64,000 nucleotides of DNA from assembly GCF_014490665.1 (NCBI RefSeq), contig NZ_CP061038.1, positions 3,162,001-3,226,000 on the forward strand, given 5' to 3'. Source of the DNA: Sphingomonas alpina (GTDB lineage: Bacteria > Pseudomonadota > Alphaproteobacteria > Sphingomonadales > Sphingomonadaceae). The position numbers and the translations under genes are program-made. Shown here piece after piece: positions 26,687 to 34,946 of the stretch; position 1 is the first letter of the stretch, and the number at the start of each line of letters is the position of its first letter. The notes beneath the pieces were generated by a model that saw only the letters and a list, made by a program, of their open reading frames with translations, had not been told where the DNA came from and did no database searches.

Positions 26687-27928
26687 ATGCAGACCGCCGC
26701 CACCCCGCCCCGCCCGACGCTGATCGCCAGCGGAATCGGTGCGGCGGCACAGTTTCTCTTCACGCTGAATCTGACCCGCCCAACGAAGGTCGTGTTCGAC
26801 GAGACGCATTATGTCCCGGCCGCGCGCGTGCTGATGAAGCTCGCCTATCCGACCAACACCGAGCATCCGCTGCTCGGCAAGGCGCTGATCGCGACAGGCA
26901 TGACATTGTTCGGCGACAATGCGCTGGGCTGGCGGATCATGTCGACGATCGCAGCGACAGCGATCGTGATCGGCGTGTTCGCGATCCTGTGGATGTTGTT
27001 CCACCGCACCCGCACGGCAATGTTCGGCGCGCTGTTCGTGATCTTCAACTTCACCGTCTTCATCCAGGCGCGGATCGGGATGCTCGACGGTTTCATGGCG
27101 GCGTTCGTCATCCTGGCGATCGTCGCGCTGCTGCGCGCAATGCGCAGCCCGCCCGGCAAGGTGATGCGCCGCTGGGTGCTGGGCAGCGTGCTGCTCGGCC
27201 TGGCGGTCGCGACCAAATGGACTGCGGCGCCGTTCGTCGCCTATGCCGCGATCGCCTTTCTGGTGATGCGCCGGCGCGATGCGGCGGCCTGGCCGGGGCT
27301 GCGCCCGATCCCTGCCCTGCTGATCCTCGGGACGGTGAGCATCGCGACCTATTTCCTGACCTTCGCGCCGGCCTTTTTCTATGCCCAGGAACCGCTGACG
27401 CTGGGCCAGCTGATCCCGTTCCAGCTTCACATGTATGCGCAACAGACTCAGGTCCTGCCGTCTCACCCCTATCAGTCGAGCTGGTGGAGCTGGCCGCTGA
27501 TGATCCGGCCGATCTGGTATCTCTACGAAAAGGTCGATGGCGCGGTGCGCGGCATCCTGTTGCTCGGCAACCCGGCGATCCTGTGGGGCGGACTGGTGGC
27601 CGTCGCGGCTTGTCTGGTCATCGGCATCCGCCGGCGATCGCTCAAATTCCTCGGCATCGCCGGCTTGTGGATCGGGTCCTATGCGATCTGGGCGGTCATC
27701 CCCAAATCACTGGGTTTCTTCTATTATTATTACTTGCCGAGCATTTTCCTGTGCATCGCACTGGCCGCGCTGATCGATCACCGACGCGGCAAATGGCGCC
27801 ATTGGGACTGGGCCTATCTCGCACTGGTCACGCTGCTCTTCGTGATGTTCTACCCGATCATCTCGGCCGCGGCATTGCCCAACGACCAGGCATTCCTGCA
27901 CTGGATGTGGTTGCGGAGCTGGCCCTAA
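26687..27928 (+). CDS. PMT-family membrane glycosyltransferase
   Basis: Protein of 413 residues with about ten hydrophobic segments. The N-terminal VFDETHYVPAARVLM has the acidic pair (D-E) characteristic of dolichyl-phosphate-mannose protein mannosyltransferases and ArnT-like enzymes, and NTEHPLLGKALIATGMTLFG is the typical EHPPLGK motif of this family. Such enzymes use polyprenyl-phosphate sugars on the outer leaflet of the inner membrane to modify proteins or lipids. A GT2/GtrA-type gene sits head-on downstream, a plausible supplier of the polyprenyl-sugar donor. Confidence 0.87.
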   Translation: MQTAATPPRPTLIASGIGAAAQFLFTLNLTRPTKVVFDETHYVPAARVLMKLAYPTNTEHPLLGKALIATGMTLFGDNALGWRIMSTIAATAIVIGVFAILWMLFHRTRTAMFGALFVIFNFTVFIQARIGMLDGFMAAFVILAIVALLRAMRSPPGKVMRRWVLGSVLLGLAVATKWTAAPFVAYAAIAFLVMRRRDAAAWPGLRPIPALLILGTVSIATYFLTFAPAFFYAQEPLTLGQLIPFQLHMYAQQTQVLPSHPYQSSWWSWPLMIRPIWYLYEKVDGAVRGILLLGNPAILWGGLVAVAACLVIGIRRRSLKFLGIAGLWIGSYAIWAVIPKSLGFFYYYYLPSIFLCIALAALIDHRRGKWRHWDWAYLALVTLLFVMFYPIISAAALPNDQAFLHWMWLRSWP

Positions 27929-27933
27929 CCTGC

Positions 27934-27954
27934 TCCTCCCCGTTCCGGGGAGGA
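27934..27954. terminator. Hairpin between the two convergent glycosyltransferase genes
   Basis: TCCTCCCCG-TTC-CGGGGAGGA, perfect 9-bp stem with a 3-base loop. It resembles the common sphingomonad intergenic palindrome of CTCCTCCCCG type; no long T-run follows, so termination is inferred from position. Confidence 0.6.
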
Positions 27955-27961
27955 ACGAAAG

Positions 27962-29062
27962 TTAATAGCGCCCCCAGGTAAATCTCGACGAAAGCGCATA
28001 GTTCCACACCGCGCTGACCAGGATTCCCGACAGCGCCGAAAAGGCCCAGGTGTCCGCCCGCGCATCGTAAAGGAACGCAGCGACGCCGACATTGGCGACC
28101 GCGCCGACCGAGCAGACGATGCAGAAGGTCACCCAGCCGTCGAACAATTCCTTTGCTCCCTTCAGCCGGCTGTCGCGATAGGTCAGCGCGTTGTTGAGGA
28201 AGAAATTGAACGTCATTGCCGCGATCGTCGCAACGATCGTCGCGCCGATGAAGCTCATGCCCAGTTCCTTGAACAATATGCCGAGGAACAGGAAATGCAC
28301 ACCGGCGCCAAGCGCGCCGATGGCGGAGAACATCGCGAACCGCACCGGAACGACGCGCCCGAACATCCGGTCGTAGATGGCGATGAGATATTCCATTGCG
28401 ACGACATGATCGAGCTTGCTCTCGCCTTCGGTGCGCACGCGGAAGGTGTAGGGAAGCTCGAGGAATTTGAGCGGCTTGGGGCTGCCGGTCATCAGGTCGA
28501 GCAGGATCTTGAAGCCGATCGCATTGAGATGCGGCGACAGTTCGCGCACGATCTGGGTGCGGATCATGAAGAAACCGCTCATCGGGTCGCTCAGATCGGC
28601 CTTCAGGACTCGCCGCGAAAGCTTTGTGGCGAACGCCGATTTCGCCACCCGGTCACGATCCCAGTCGCCGGTGCAGCCACCATCGACGAAGCGCGACCCG
28701 ATCACCACGTCGAGCGCTTCGTCCGCCTGCAGCGCATCGAGCATCTTGGGCAGGATGGTTTCGTCATGCTGCAGATCGCCGTCGATCACCGCGACCACCG
28801 GGGCCGCGGTCGCGCACATGCCCTCGATACAGGCCGAGGACAGGCCGCGCCGGCCGATCCGCTGGATCACCCGCACACGCCGGTCTAACCGCGCGATCTC
28901 GCGCGCCGCCTGCGCCGTGCCGTCGGGACTGTCGTCATCGACGAAGATCGCTTCCCAGTTGCGGCCCTGCAGCGCCGCGTCGAGCTTCGCGACCAGAGTC
29001 GGCACATTGCCGATCTCGTTGAAGGTCGGAATGACGACCGCCAGTTCGAGCAGATCCTTCAC
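27962..29062 (-). CDS. Dpm1-like glycosyltransferase (GT2) with C-terminal GtrA domain
   Basis: Residues 1-230 are a polyprenyl-phosphate glycosyltransferase: VVIPTFNEIGNVPTLV, FVDDDSPDGTAQ, the DxD-type site VIDGDLQHDE (about 93-102) and SDPMSGFFMI. Residues 235-360 are a GtrA-like domain with four membrane segments (FAMFSAIGALGAGVHFLFLG, NFFLNNALTYRDSR, ALSGILVSAVWNYALSSRFT), probably a flippase for the lipid-linked sugar. 366 residues. Likely function: make and flip polyprenyl-phosphate sugar, possibly used by the neighbouring PMT enzyme. Confidence 0.9.
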   Translation of the reverse strand: MKDLLELAVVIPTFNEIGNVPTLVAKLDAALQGRNWEAIFVDDDSPDGTAQAAREIARLDRRVRVIQRIGRRGLSSACIEGMCATAAPVVAVIDGDLQHDETILPKMLDALQADEALDVVIGSRFVDGGCTGDWDRDRVAKSAFATKLSRRVLKADLSDPMSGFFMIRTQIVRELSPHLNAIGFKILLDLMTGSPKPLKFLELPYTFRVRTEGESKLDHVVAMEYLIAIYDRMFGRVVPVRFAMFSAIGALGAGVHFLFLGILFKELGMSFIGATIVATIAAMTFNFFLNNALTYRDSRLKGAKELFDGWVTFCIVCSVGAVANVGVAAFLYDARADTWAFSALSGILVSAVWNYALSSRFTWGRY

Positions 29063-29072
29063 GCGCCGGCCT

Positions 29073-30122
29073 TCAATTCAGCGCCGCGAGCACCGCGTCG
29101 CCCATCGCCCGGGTCGACAGCGTGCCGCCCAGGTCGAGCGTCCGCGCGCCGGCGACCAGTGCAGCGGAAACCGCCGCCTCGATCCGCTGCGCTGCCGCCT
29201 CCTGGTCCAGCGAATGCCGCAACAGCATCGCGGCCGACAGGATCGTCGCACAGGGGTTGGCCTTGCCTTGCCCGGCAATGTCCGGAGCCGAGCCGTGAAT
29301 GGGTTCATACATGCCGTTTTCGCCGCTCCATGCCCGCAAGGAGGCCGAGGGCAGCATGCCGATCGACCCGGCGCACATGCTCGCTTGATCCGACAGGATG
29401 TCGCCGAACAGATTGCCCGTGAGTATGACGTCGAACTGGCCCGGATTCCGTACAAGCTGCATCGCCGCGTTGTCGACATACATATGGGTCAGCGTCACTT
29501 CGGGGTAGTCGGCCGCGACCTCATTGACGACATCGCGCCACAATTGCGACGTTTCCAGCACATTGGCCTTGTCGACCGAGCACAGGATTCGTTCGCGCCG
29601 CTTCGCCATCTCGAACGCGACGATCGCGATCCGCCGCACCTCGTCCTCGGCATAGGACATCCGATCATAGCCCTCGCGTCGGCCATCGCTGGTGATATGC
29701 CGGGCCTTTTCGCCAAAATACACGTCACCGGTCAGCTCGCGCACGATCACCATGTCGATCTCTGCGGCAATTTCGGGGCGAAGCGTGGACGCGTCCTCCA
29801 GGCCGGGGAAGAGCGTTGCCGGCCGTAGATTGGCGAACAGCCCCAGTTCCTTGCGCAGGGCGAGAAGCGCCTGTTCGGGACGCAGCGGCCGCTCCAGCGT
29901 GTCGCATGTCGGATCGCCGACCGCGCCGAACAGAATCGCATCGGCGCGCTTCGCCAATGCCAGTGTTTCCGGCGGCAACGGATGCCCGGTTGCATGATAG
30001 GCCGCGCCGCCCACCAGTGCCTCTTCGAAGCTCAGATCGAGATCCAGCGCTTCGAGCACGCGGCGCGCTTCGGCGACGACTTCGGGACCGATCCCGTCTC
30101 CGGGCAGCAAGGCAATGAGCAT
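29073..30122 (-). CDS. leuB: 3-isopropylmalate dehydrogenase
   Basis: NAD-dependent beta-decarboxylating dehydrogenase of leucine synthesis. The 349-residue protein shows [20 protein letters not shown], the substrate-binding [23 protein letters not shown], the [15 protein letters not shown] tyrosine region, KANVLE, the metal aspartates in [13 protein letters not shown] and the NAD site [20 protein letters not shown]. It ends 10 bases before the GT2/GtrA gene, perhaps cotranscribed. leuC and leuD were not found here. Confidence 0.95.
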   Translation of the reverse strand: MLIALLPGDGIGPEVVAEARRVLEALDLDLSFEEALVGGAAYHATGHPLPPETLALAKRADAILFGAVGDPTCDTLERPLRPEQALLALRKELGLFANLRPATLFPGLEDASTLRPEIAAEIDMVIVRELTGDVYFGEKARHITSDGRREGYDRMSYAEDEVRRIAIVAFEMAKRRERILCSVDKANVLETSQLWRDVVNEVAADYPEVTLTHMYVDNAAMQLVRNPGQFDVILTGNLFGDILSDQASMCAGSIGMLPSASLRAWSGENGMYEPIHGSAPDIAGQGKANPCATILSAAMLLRHSLDQEAAAQRIEAAVSAALVAGARTLDLGGTLSTRAMGDAVLAALN

Positions 30123-30170
30123 GGCGTCTTCCGCTAGGTTGGCGCCGCGGCAATGCCCGCCCCCGGTCGC

Positions 30171-30797
30171 TCACGCAACCGCCCTTTTGAGCCTTTCCAC
30201 CAGCCGGGCTCGCGCAGCGAGCGTGTCGGCACGACGATCGGTCAGGATATCCACCTCCAGCGCCTCGCCGGTGATGCGCAGCGCGGCAAGGATATCGCTC
30301 CAGCCCGCTTCTCCCCCGCTGCGCAGGATGGCGGGCAGATCGTCAAGCTCGAGACCATAACCAAGCTCAGCCAGCAGCAGCAGCTCATAGCGCGCCAGCG
30401 CCAGCGCCCAGCCGCGCGCGGCAGGCGCTGCCTCGATCGCACCGATCACCCCATCGAGCGCGGCATAGAGGCGCGGATAGGGCTGCGCTTCGGGCAGCGC
30501 GGTCGCGGTCAGCACCGTCACCCATTCGAGCGCGGCAGCGGGCAATGGCTCGGCATAAAGCGGTGCGCGGCTGTGGATCAGCTCGACGGTCAGTCCGGCA
30601 AGCTGATCGTCGGTCCGTGCCCGCCATTCACCAAGGACCAGATTGGCCGGCTGCAGGATCGGGCGAATGCGCCGCGACTTGCCGCCACGGACATAGCCGG
30701 GCTGCAATCCATGTTCCGCGGTTAGCGCCCGCACCACCGCACCATGTTCGCCGTGCTGGCGAACGGCGAGGATCAGGGCTTCGGCGCGGAGATGCAT
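30171..30797 (-). CDS. recO: DNA repair protein RecO
   Basis: Mediator of RecA loading in the RecFOR pathway. The 208-residue protein opens with an OB-fold ([63 protein letters not shown] is typical) and continues with the helical RecO C-terminal domain ([23 protein letters not shown]). The zinc-finger cysteines present in many RecO proteins are missing, which is usual in alphaproteobacteria. 48 bases upstream of leuB on the same strand. Confidence 0.9.
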   Translation of the reverse strand: MHLRAEALILAVRQHGEHGAVVRALTAEHGLQPGYVRGGKSRRIRPILQPANLVLGEWRARTDDQLAGLTVELIHSRAPLYAEPLPAAALEWVTVLTATALPEAQPYPRLYAALDGVIGAIEAAPAARGWALALARYELLLLAELGYGLELDDLPAILRSGGEAGWSDILAALRITGEALEVDILTDRRADTLAARARLVERLKRAVA

Positions 30798-30864
30798 GGA
30801 TGGGGTGTAGCCGGGGATGCGCGCGACTTCACCCCATCGCTTTCATGGGCGGCCATGCAGATGC

Positions 30865-30898
30865 TTGACGGTTTTCTCTATATATGTAGAGTTATGAT
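30865..30898 (+). promoter_or_regulatory. Candidate promoter/operator of the PadR operon
   Basis: TTGACG (30865-30870) is followed by the AT-rich near-palindrome TCTATATATGTAGA (30877-30890) and TATGAT (30893-30898) only 3 bases before the ATG. PadR regulators usually bind ATGT-N8-ACAT-like or TA-rich palindromes in their own promoters, so autoregulation is likely. Confidence 0.35.
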
Positions 30899-30901
30899 GC
30901 A

Positions 30902-31207
30902 ATGCGACACCGTAAACCTTCCCGCCAGACACTTGCCGTGTTGCAAGCCCTGCTGTCCCGTCCGGCCGATTGGCGGTACGGTTATGACCTGACAAAGGAC
31001 ATCGGCTTAAAATCGGGCACGCTCTATCCCGTGCTGATGCGGTTGGCGGATCAGGGGCTGCTTGAGTCCGAATGGCATGTGTCCGACCGTCCGGGTACGC
31101 CGGCACGGCATGCCTATCGCCTTACCCGGGCAGGCCTCGCCTTCGCGCACGCCAGCATCGATGCCGCTGCTGAGGCACGGCCCAGACACGGGATCGCCCC
31201 TGCATGA
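30902..31207 (+). CDS. PadR-family transcriptional regulator
   Basis: Protein of 101 residues with the PadR winged helix: SRQTLAVLQALLSRPADWRYGYDLTKDIGLKSGTLYPVLMRLADQGLLESEW and the wing with TPARHAYRLTRAGLAFA. The GTLYPVLxRLxxQGLLxSxW motif is diagnostic. No C-terminal dimerisation extension beyond about residue 95. It overlaps the membrane protein gene downstream by ATGA and probably represses the three-gene operon; the signal is unknown. Confidence 0.9.
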   Translation: MRHRKPSRQTLAVLQALLSRPADWRYGYDLTKDIGLKSGTLYPVLMRLADQGLLESEWHVSDRPGTPARHAYRLTRAGLAFAHASIDAAAEARPRHGIAPA

Positions 31208-31833
31208 CGCATCGCCTGGCTTTCACGCTGTGCCGGGTCGCTGGCCACATGCTCCCGGCCGCACGAAAGCCGTGGGCCGACGCGATGACCGCCGAGCTCG
31301 CGCACGCGGAAGATGACCGCGCGGCGCTGGCCTATGCCGGCGGCTGCCTGCTGGCCGCCCTGCACGAACGGATGTGCGATTTCGACACCCGATTTACCGC
31401 CGGCCTATGGTCGATCGCCATCGTCACGAGCCTGTTTGCCGTCGTTCAGTTCGCCTGCGCCGCGCATGGCATCCGCGCCCTTCTGGGTGCTCGCGACGGG
31501 ATGAGCGAGGCCCTGCTGCATCATGGAGCGAGTCCCGCACTGATGGCGAGCTATGAAGCGGCTCGCCCGATCGTCATCGGCTGTTTCATCATCCTTGGCT
31601 GTACGCATCTCGCTGCAGCCTGGTTTCTAAGCCGCACACAGTTTCACCGGTTCCTCATCGCATGGTGCGCTGCGCTCCTTGTCGCCAGCGTTGCGGTGGC
31701 GATCCAGCTGTCGATCGTCTGGAGCATCGATGGCGTGCCGTCGGAATTCCATGCTCTGATCCTGCAGGCGGTGGTGCTGCCGGCGCTGCTCGCCTGGTCC
31801 CAGAGCCGGCACAAATATTCGGGGAGGATATGA
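31204..31833 (+). CDS. PadR-associated membrane protein
   Basis: Protein of 209 residues; a cytoplasmic N-terminal part of about 60 residues (WADAMTAELAHAEDDRAALAYAGGCLLAAL) followed by four membrane segments (about 68-88, 120-140, 147-170, 180-198). Proteins with a WAxAMxAELxxxxD N-terminus and four helices often follow PadR genes, where they may act as a membrane-bound partner. Overlaps its neighbours by 4 bases on each side. Confidence 0.75.
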   Translation: MTHRLAFTLCRVAGHMLPAARKPWADAMTAELAHAEDDRAALAYAGGCLLAALHERMCDFDTRFTAGLWSIAIVTSLFAVVQFACAAHGIRALLGARDGMSEALLHHGASPALMASYEAARPIVIGCFIILGCTHLAAAWFLSRTQFHRFLIAWCAALLVASVAVAIQLSIVWSIDGVPSEFHALILQAVVLPALLAWSQSRHKYSGRI

Positions 31834-32555
31834 TGGCGAGATCCGTGAAGGCCATGCTTGCGTTTCTCGTCTTCTCCGGCCTTGCCGGTGTCAGCCAAGC
31901 TCGCACGCCGACATCGAAGGCCGAAGCGATCATCGCAGCGTCCAAACGCGCGACGGGCGGCACCGCATGGAATAAACCGCAAGGGTGCTTCGAACAGGGT
32001 ACGCACGCAGATGGCGCAATCTCCTATCGGACGAGATTCAGGCTCTTCGGCTATGGGATGCGTATCGACAGCGAGCGCGGCGACACCAGCCGCTCGATGG
32101 GATTCAACGGGAAAGCAAGTTGGCTGGCTGCCGGTGATGGCAAGGTTGATGTCCGATCCGACCCGGCGTCCCTCCGCGAAGGCATCGTCACAAACTACCT
32201 CAGCATAAACGGGTTCTTCTTCCCCGATCGCTTCCCGGCCAGGTTCAAATATCTTCGCGAAGTACGGGAGGCCGGCAAGAGGCTTCATGTGATCGAGATC
32301 ACGCCCCAGGGAGGTCGACCCTTCGAGGCCTGGTTCGACAGTCGCACCCACCTGATCCAGCGCGTGGTTGACCGCCACGGCGCGTCCCCGACCACGGTGG
32401 AGGCCGGCGACTATCGCAAGGTCGGCGACTTCACGATCGCCTTCAAACTGAATGTGCTGGGACGGGACGGCGCGGTGGCCGACAAAGGCACCGTGACATC
32501 GTTCCACTGCGGTCCGATTGAAAGCACCATTTTCGATCCGCCGCTTCCGCGTTGA
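31830..32555 (+). CDS. Exported protein, LolA/outer-membrane-lipoprotein-sorting-like
   Basis: Starts at the double ATG (31830), with GGGGAGGA immediately before it and an ATGA overlap with the upstream gene. A signal peptide (MMARSVKAMLAFLVFSGLAGVSQA) precedes a domain beginning AEAIIAASKRATGGTAWNKPQ and containing FNGKASWLAAGDGKVDV and YRKVGDFTIAFKLNVL; this beta-rich outline is like LolA-type or PadR-operon secreted proteins. 241 residues. Function unknown; the gene is the last of the PadR operon. Confidence 0.72.
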   Translation: MMARSVKAMLAFLVFSGLAGVSQARTPTSKAEAIIAASKRATGGTAWNKPQGCFEQGTHADGAISYRTRFRLFGYGMRIDSERGDTSRSMGFNGKASWLAAGDGKVDVRSDPASLREGIVTNYLSINGFFFPDRFPARFKYLREVREAGKRLHVIEITPQGGRPFEAWFDSRTHLIQRVVDRHGASPTTVEAGDYRKVGDFTIAFKLNVLGRDGAVADKGTVTSFHCGPIESTIFDPPLPR

Positions 32556-32631
32556 TCTGATAGCCCGGCGACACTGGAACGGCCACCATGCCTGCCGTGC
32601 GGACAAACGGCAAGATCCTTCTATTTTTAGA

Positions 32632-32719
32632 TTAAGCATTTGATATAACAGTATTATACCATCCTCTCACAGAGGTGACGATGGAAAGGATATGCGACAT
32701 TCCGGTGTCCCATATCTCC
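32632..32719 (+). repeat. 88-nt structured intergenic element, copy C
   Basis: Starts TTAAGCATTTGATATAA, has an internal hairpin CCATC-CTCT...AGAG...GATGG (32659-32684), and ends GGATATG...CATATCTCC (32688-32719) with CCGGTGT in the loop side. Most diverged copy, but same length and motif order as copies A and B. It lies between the convergent PadR-operon and glyoxalase-like genes. Confidence 0.7.
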
Positions 32720-32800
32720 CCGCTCGTCCTTTGCGTCCTGTGCCGCCGATGCGTGAGATCCGACTTGGCCGCGCCAAGCCCCTTAGCCCATGGAGTCACC

Positions 32801-33178
32801 TCAGCCTCGCTGATACACTGCCTCCAGGCGATGGCCGTCAGGGTCGATGACAAAGGCTGCATAATAATGGTCGCCATAGTCGGGCCGCAGGCCCGGCGCG
32901 CCGTCATCGGTCCCGCCATGGGCGAGCGCGGCTACATGAAATTGATCGACCGCGTCCTCATCATCGGCGTCAAAGGCCAGATGAAACCCCTGATCCAGGC
33001 CGATAGCCTCTTTTGAGCGCTGCTTCAGCGCCAGACCCTCGGTATCCGGCCTTGGGCCATAGCCGACCGATTCATCGCCGGTGAAGACGCGTGAGCTGCC
33101 GAGGCACCGGAGTGCGGCATCGTAGAACAGGATCGACCGGGCCAAATCGGAAACGCCGATGGAGAGATGACTGATCAA
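32801..33178 (-). CDS. Glyoxalase/VOC-family protein
   Basis: Protein of 125 residues beginning at TTG 33178 (MISHLSIGVSDLARSILFYDAAL), preceded by GGAG at 7 bases; this start reproduces the standard family N-terminus. C-terminal DHYYAAFVIDPDGHRLEAVYQ is the second VOC strand-helix-strand with the metal Glu. Members bind a divalent metal and act in glyoxalase, dioxygenase or resistance reactions; the exact reaction is not predictable. Confidence 0.85.
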   Translation of the reverse strand: MISHLSIGVSDLARSILFYDAALRCLGSSRVFTGDESVGYGPRPDTEGLALKQRSKEAIGLDQGFHLAFDADDEDAVDQFHVAALAHGGTDDGAPGLRPDYGDHYYAAFVIDPDGHRLEAVYQRG

Positions 33179-33258
33179 GATGAAACTCCAGAATTGGCGG
33201 GCTCGCACCTTGTGCCTAATTCAACCGAACGATGACCGTAACCCCGGTCCGCCGGACA

Positions 33259-33948
33259 CTAGGTCAACAGCCAGGCAAAGCTACGCGCGATGAAGGCCTG
33301 GCCGCCCGCTTCAATCGGGGCGGCATGGGCCATGAGCACCTTTTCCACCGGCCACTCCAGGATCCGGCGAAGGGCAGCACGCGCTGCGCTTCGGTTGGTG
33401 AACGCACCGCGGAATTTCCGCGGCACCGCCGGCTCGGGCGCTGTCATGAGATCGAGCCTCGCCACCAATGCCCTCCAGCCGGTGAACCATCCCGGCTCGA
33501 AATGCTGGATCAGATCGGTGAAGATCGCCGTGCGGCTATTCCGGTGGAAGAAAACCACTTCGGTGGTGATCGCATTGCCCCGAACGGCCACCTGATCGAT
33601 TTCCCCCGACCATTCCGGCGCGGGATCATCATCGAGATCGGCATCGAAAACGATGTCCTTGCGCTGGTTGCGCAGTCCCGGCGGGGCGTAGAGCCTTGCA
33701 TCGGGATAGGCCGCCTGCCAGTCGCCGATGAACAGATGATGCAGCGAGTTGGGCGCGACGATGTGGCGAACCGGCCCAAGCGCATCGACCGCCGCACGAA
33801 GCCCATCGGCAAGCGCGACCGGCGACCAGATGAACAGCGTGCCGTCGGACAGTCGGATGACGGCCATTCGCGTCGGATATCGGAAGCCCGCCACGGTTGC
33901 GATGGGGCCTTCCGCAATCCAGATCTCGTCACCGAATGGTTGCAGCAT
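33259..33948 (-). CDS. DUF4336-domain protein (metallo-beta-lactamase-like fold)
   Basis: ATG at 33948 with GGAAAGGAA before it gives 229 residues: MLQPFGDEIWIAEGPIATVA, RLSDGTLFIWSPVALADGLRAAVDALGPVRHIVAPNSLHHLFIGDW, AIFTDLIQHF. This is the DUF4336 pattern, distantly similar to metallo-beta-lactamases but with the HxHxDH motif reduced (SLHHLFIGDW). Enzyme activity unknown. 71 bases downstream of the FemAB-like gene and on the same strand. Confidence 0.8.
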   Translation of the reverse strand: MLQPFGDEIWIAEGPIATVAGFRYPTRMAVIRLSDGTLFIWSPVALADGLRAAVDALGPVRHIVAPNSLHHLFIGDWQAAYPDARLYAPPGLRNQRKDIVFDADLDDDPAPEWSGEIDQVAVRGNAITTEVVFFHRNSRTAIFTDLIQHFEPGWFTGWRALVARLDLMTAPEPAVPRKFRGAFTNRSAARAALRRILEWPVEKVLMAHAAPIEAGGQAFIARSFAWLLT

Positions 33949-34019
33949 TTCCTTTCCCGCGCACTCCCGCCGACCGAAAGGCGCATTGGAACTTCCAGGC
34001 CGATCAGGGCAGTTCGGCT

Positions 34020-34946
34020 TTACGCCCGCCGCAACTTCTTTGCCAGATTGCCCAACCCCAGTTTTTGCACCACCGTCTTGCCCAGCGCGGTGGTCCGATC
34101 GAAACTGCCCAGCGCGACGATCGTCAGCCGGTTCACCACGCTGGGACGGAACAGCAGCAGGTCGAGGCATGCCACGCCGCCGGTGGCGAACTGACGCTTG
34201 TGCTGCCCCTCGCCTTCGGTGAAATCGAAGTGCTTCAGCTTTCCCTCTGCCCCGCCCTCGGCATAGAGATCGCGCATCGCTTCCATATGCAGTACGCCGC
34301 CCGGCGACAGCTCGTTGAATGCCGGATCATGCCCGACATACTCGTACCGCACCGTGCCGTTGACCACCGGGCAATAGAGATAGGCGGCGGGCTCGCCGGC
34401 GACATAGAGCAACCAGCCGCGCACCGCGTCCGCCGCCGCCATGCTGTACATCTGGCGAAGAAATGCCGCGTCGTCGGGCAAGCCCGACCCGAGCAGTTTC
34501 TCCTGATAGGTACGGGCCGAGATCCGCCGCGCGATATCATGAAAGACGGCCATCTCGTCGGGTGTCCGGAAGCGCCGGACGTCGAGTGCGCCACCGGACA
34601 CGGTCGCGACCTTCTTCGCCTTGCGCTTCATCCCGCTGCGCGCGTTCGGCGACATGGTTGCGAGCCAGTCATCATGGCCGATCGTCAGGTCGGCATAATG
34701 GCGCGTGTAGCGTTGCCGTACGAACGCGATCATCCCGCCGCCCGCCTGCATCATCGCGCCTCGGCTCGCCTCGGGCAATGAGGTGATCTGATAGCCATGC
34801 GCGTCGCGACCAAGCGGCGGCAGGGCCGGCAGCCGCCCCTCCAGTACATCGTCGAGAGTCATCGGCACCCGCACCATCCGGCGCTGGATCGACGCCAGCG
34901 TCCGCGCGCCAATCTGGAAGCGCAGCGGCAGTGGCACGGCGGTCAT
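34020..34946 (-). CDS. GNAT-superfamily protein of CelD/FemAB type
   Basis: Protein of 308 residues. The middle has MSPNARSGMKRKAKKV (typical W-x-x-x-L-S-x-x-x-R-x-x-x-R-R pattern of the BcsL/CelD acetyltransferase_6 domain) and the C-terminal half YLYCPVVNGTVRYEYVGHDPAFNELSPGGVLHMEAMRDLY plus FDFTEGEGQHKRQFATG, the conserved GNAT_6 end (D-F-x-x-G-x-x-x-Y/H-K). It probably acylates an envelope polysaccharide or lipid. Overlaps the deacetylase-like gene by ATGA. Confidence 0.82.
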   Translation of the reverse strand: MTAVPLPLRFQIGARTLASIQRRMVRVPMTLDDVLEGRLPALPPLGRDAHGYQITSLPEASRGAMMQAGGGMIAFVRQRYTRHYADLTIGHDDWLATMSPNARSGMKRKAKKVATVSGGALDVRRFRTPDEMAVFHDIARRISARTYQEKLLGSGLPDDAAFLRQMYSMAAADAVRGWLLYVAGEPAAYLYCPVVNGTVRYEYVGHDPAFNELSPGGVLHMEAMRDLYAEGGAEGKLKHFDFTEGEGQHKRQFATGGVACLDLLLFRPSVVNRLTIVALGSFDRTTALGKTVVQKLGLGNLAKKLRRA

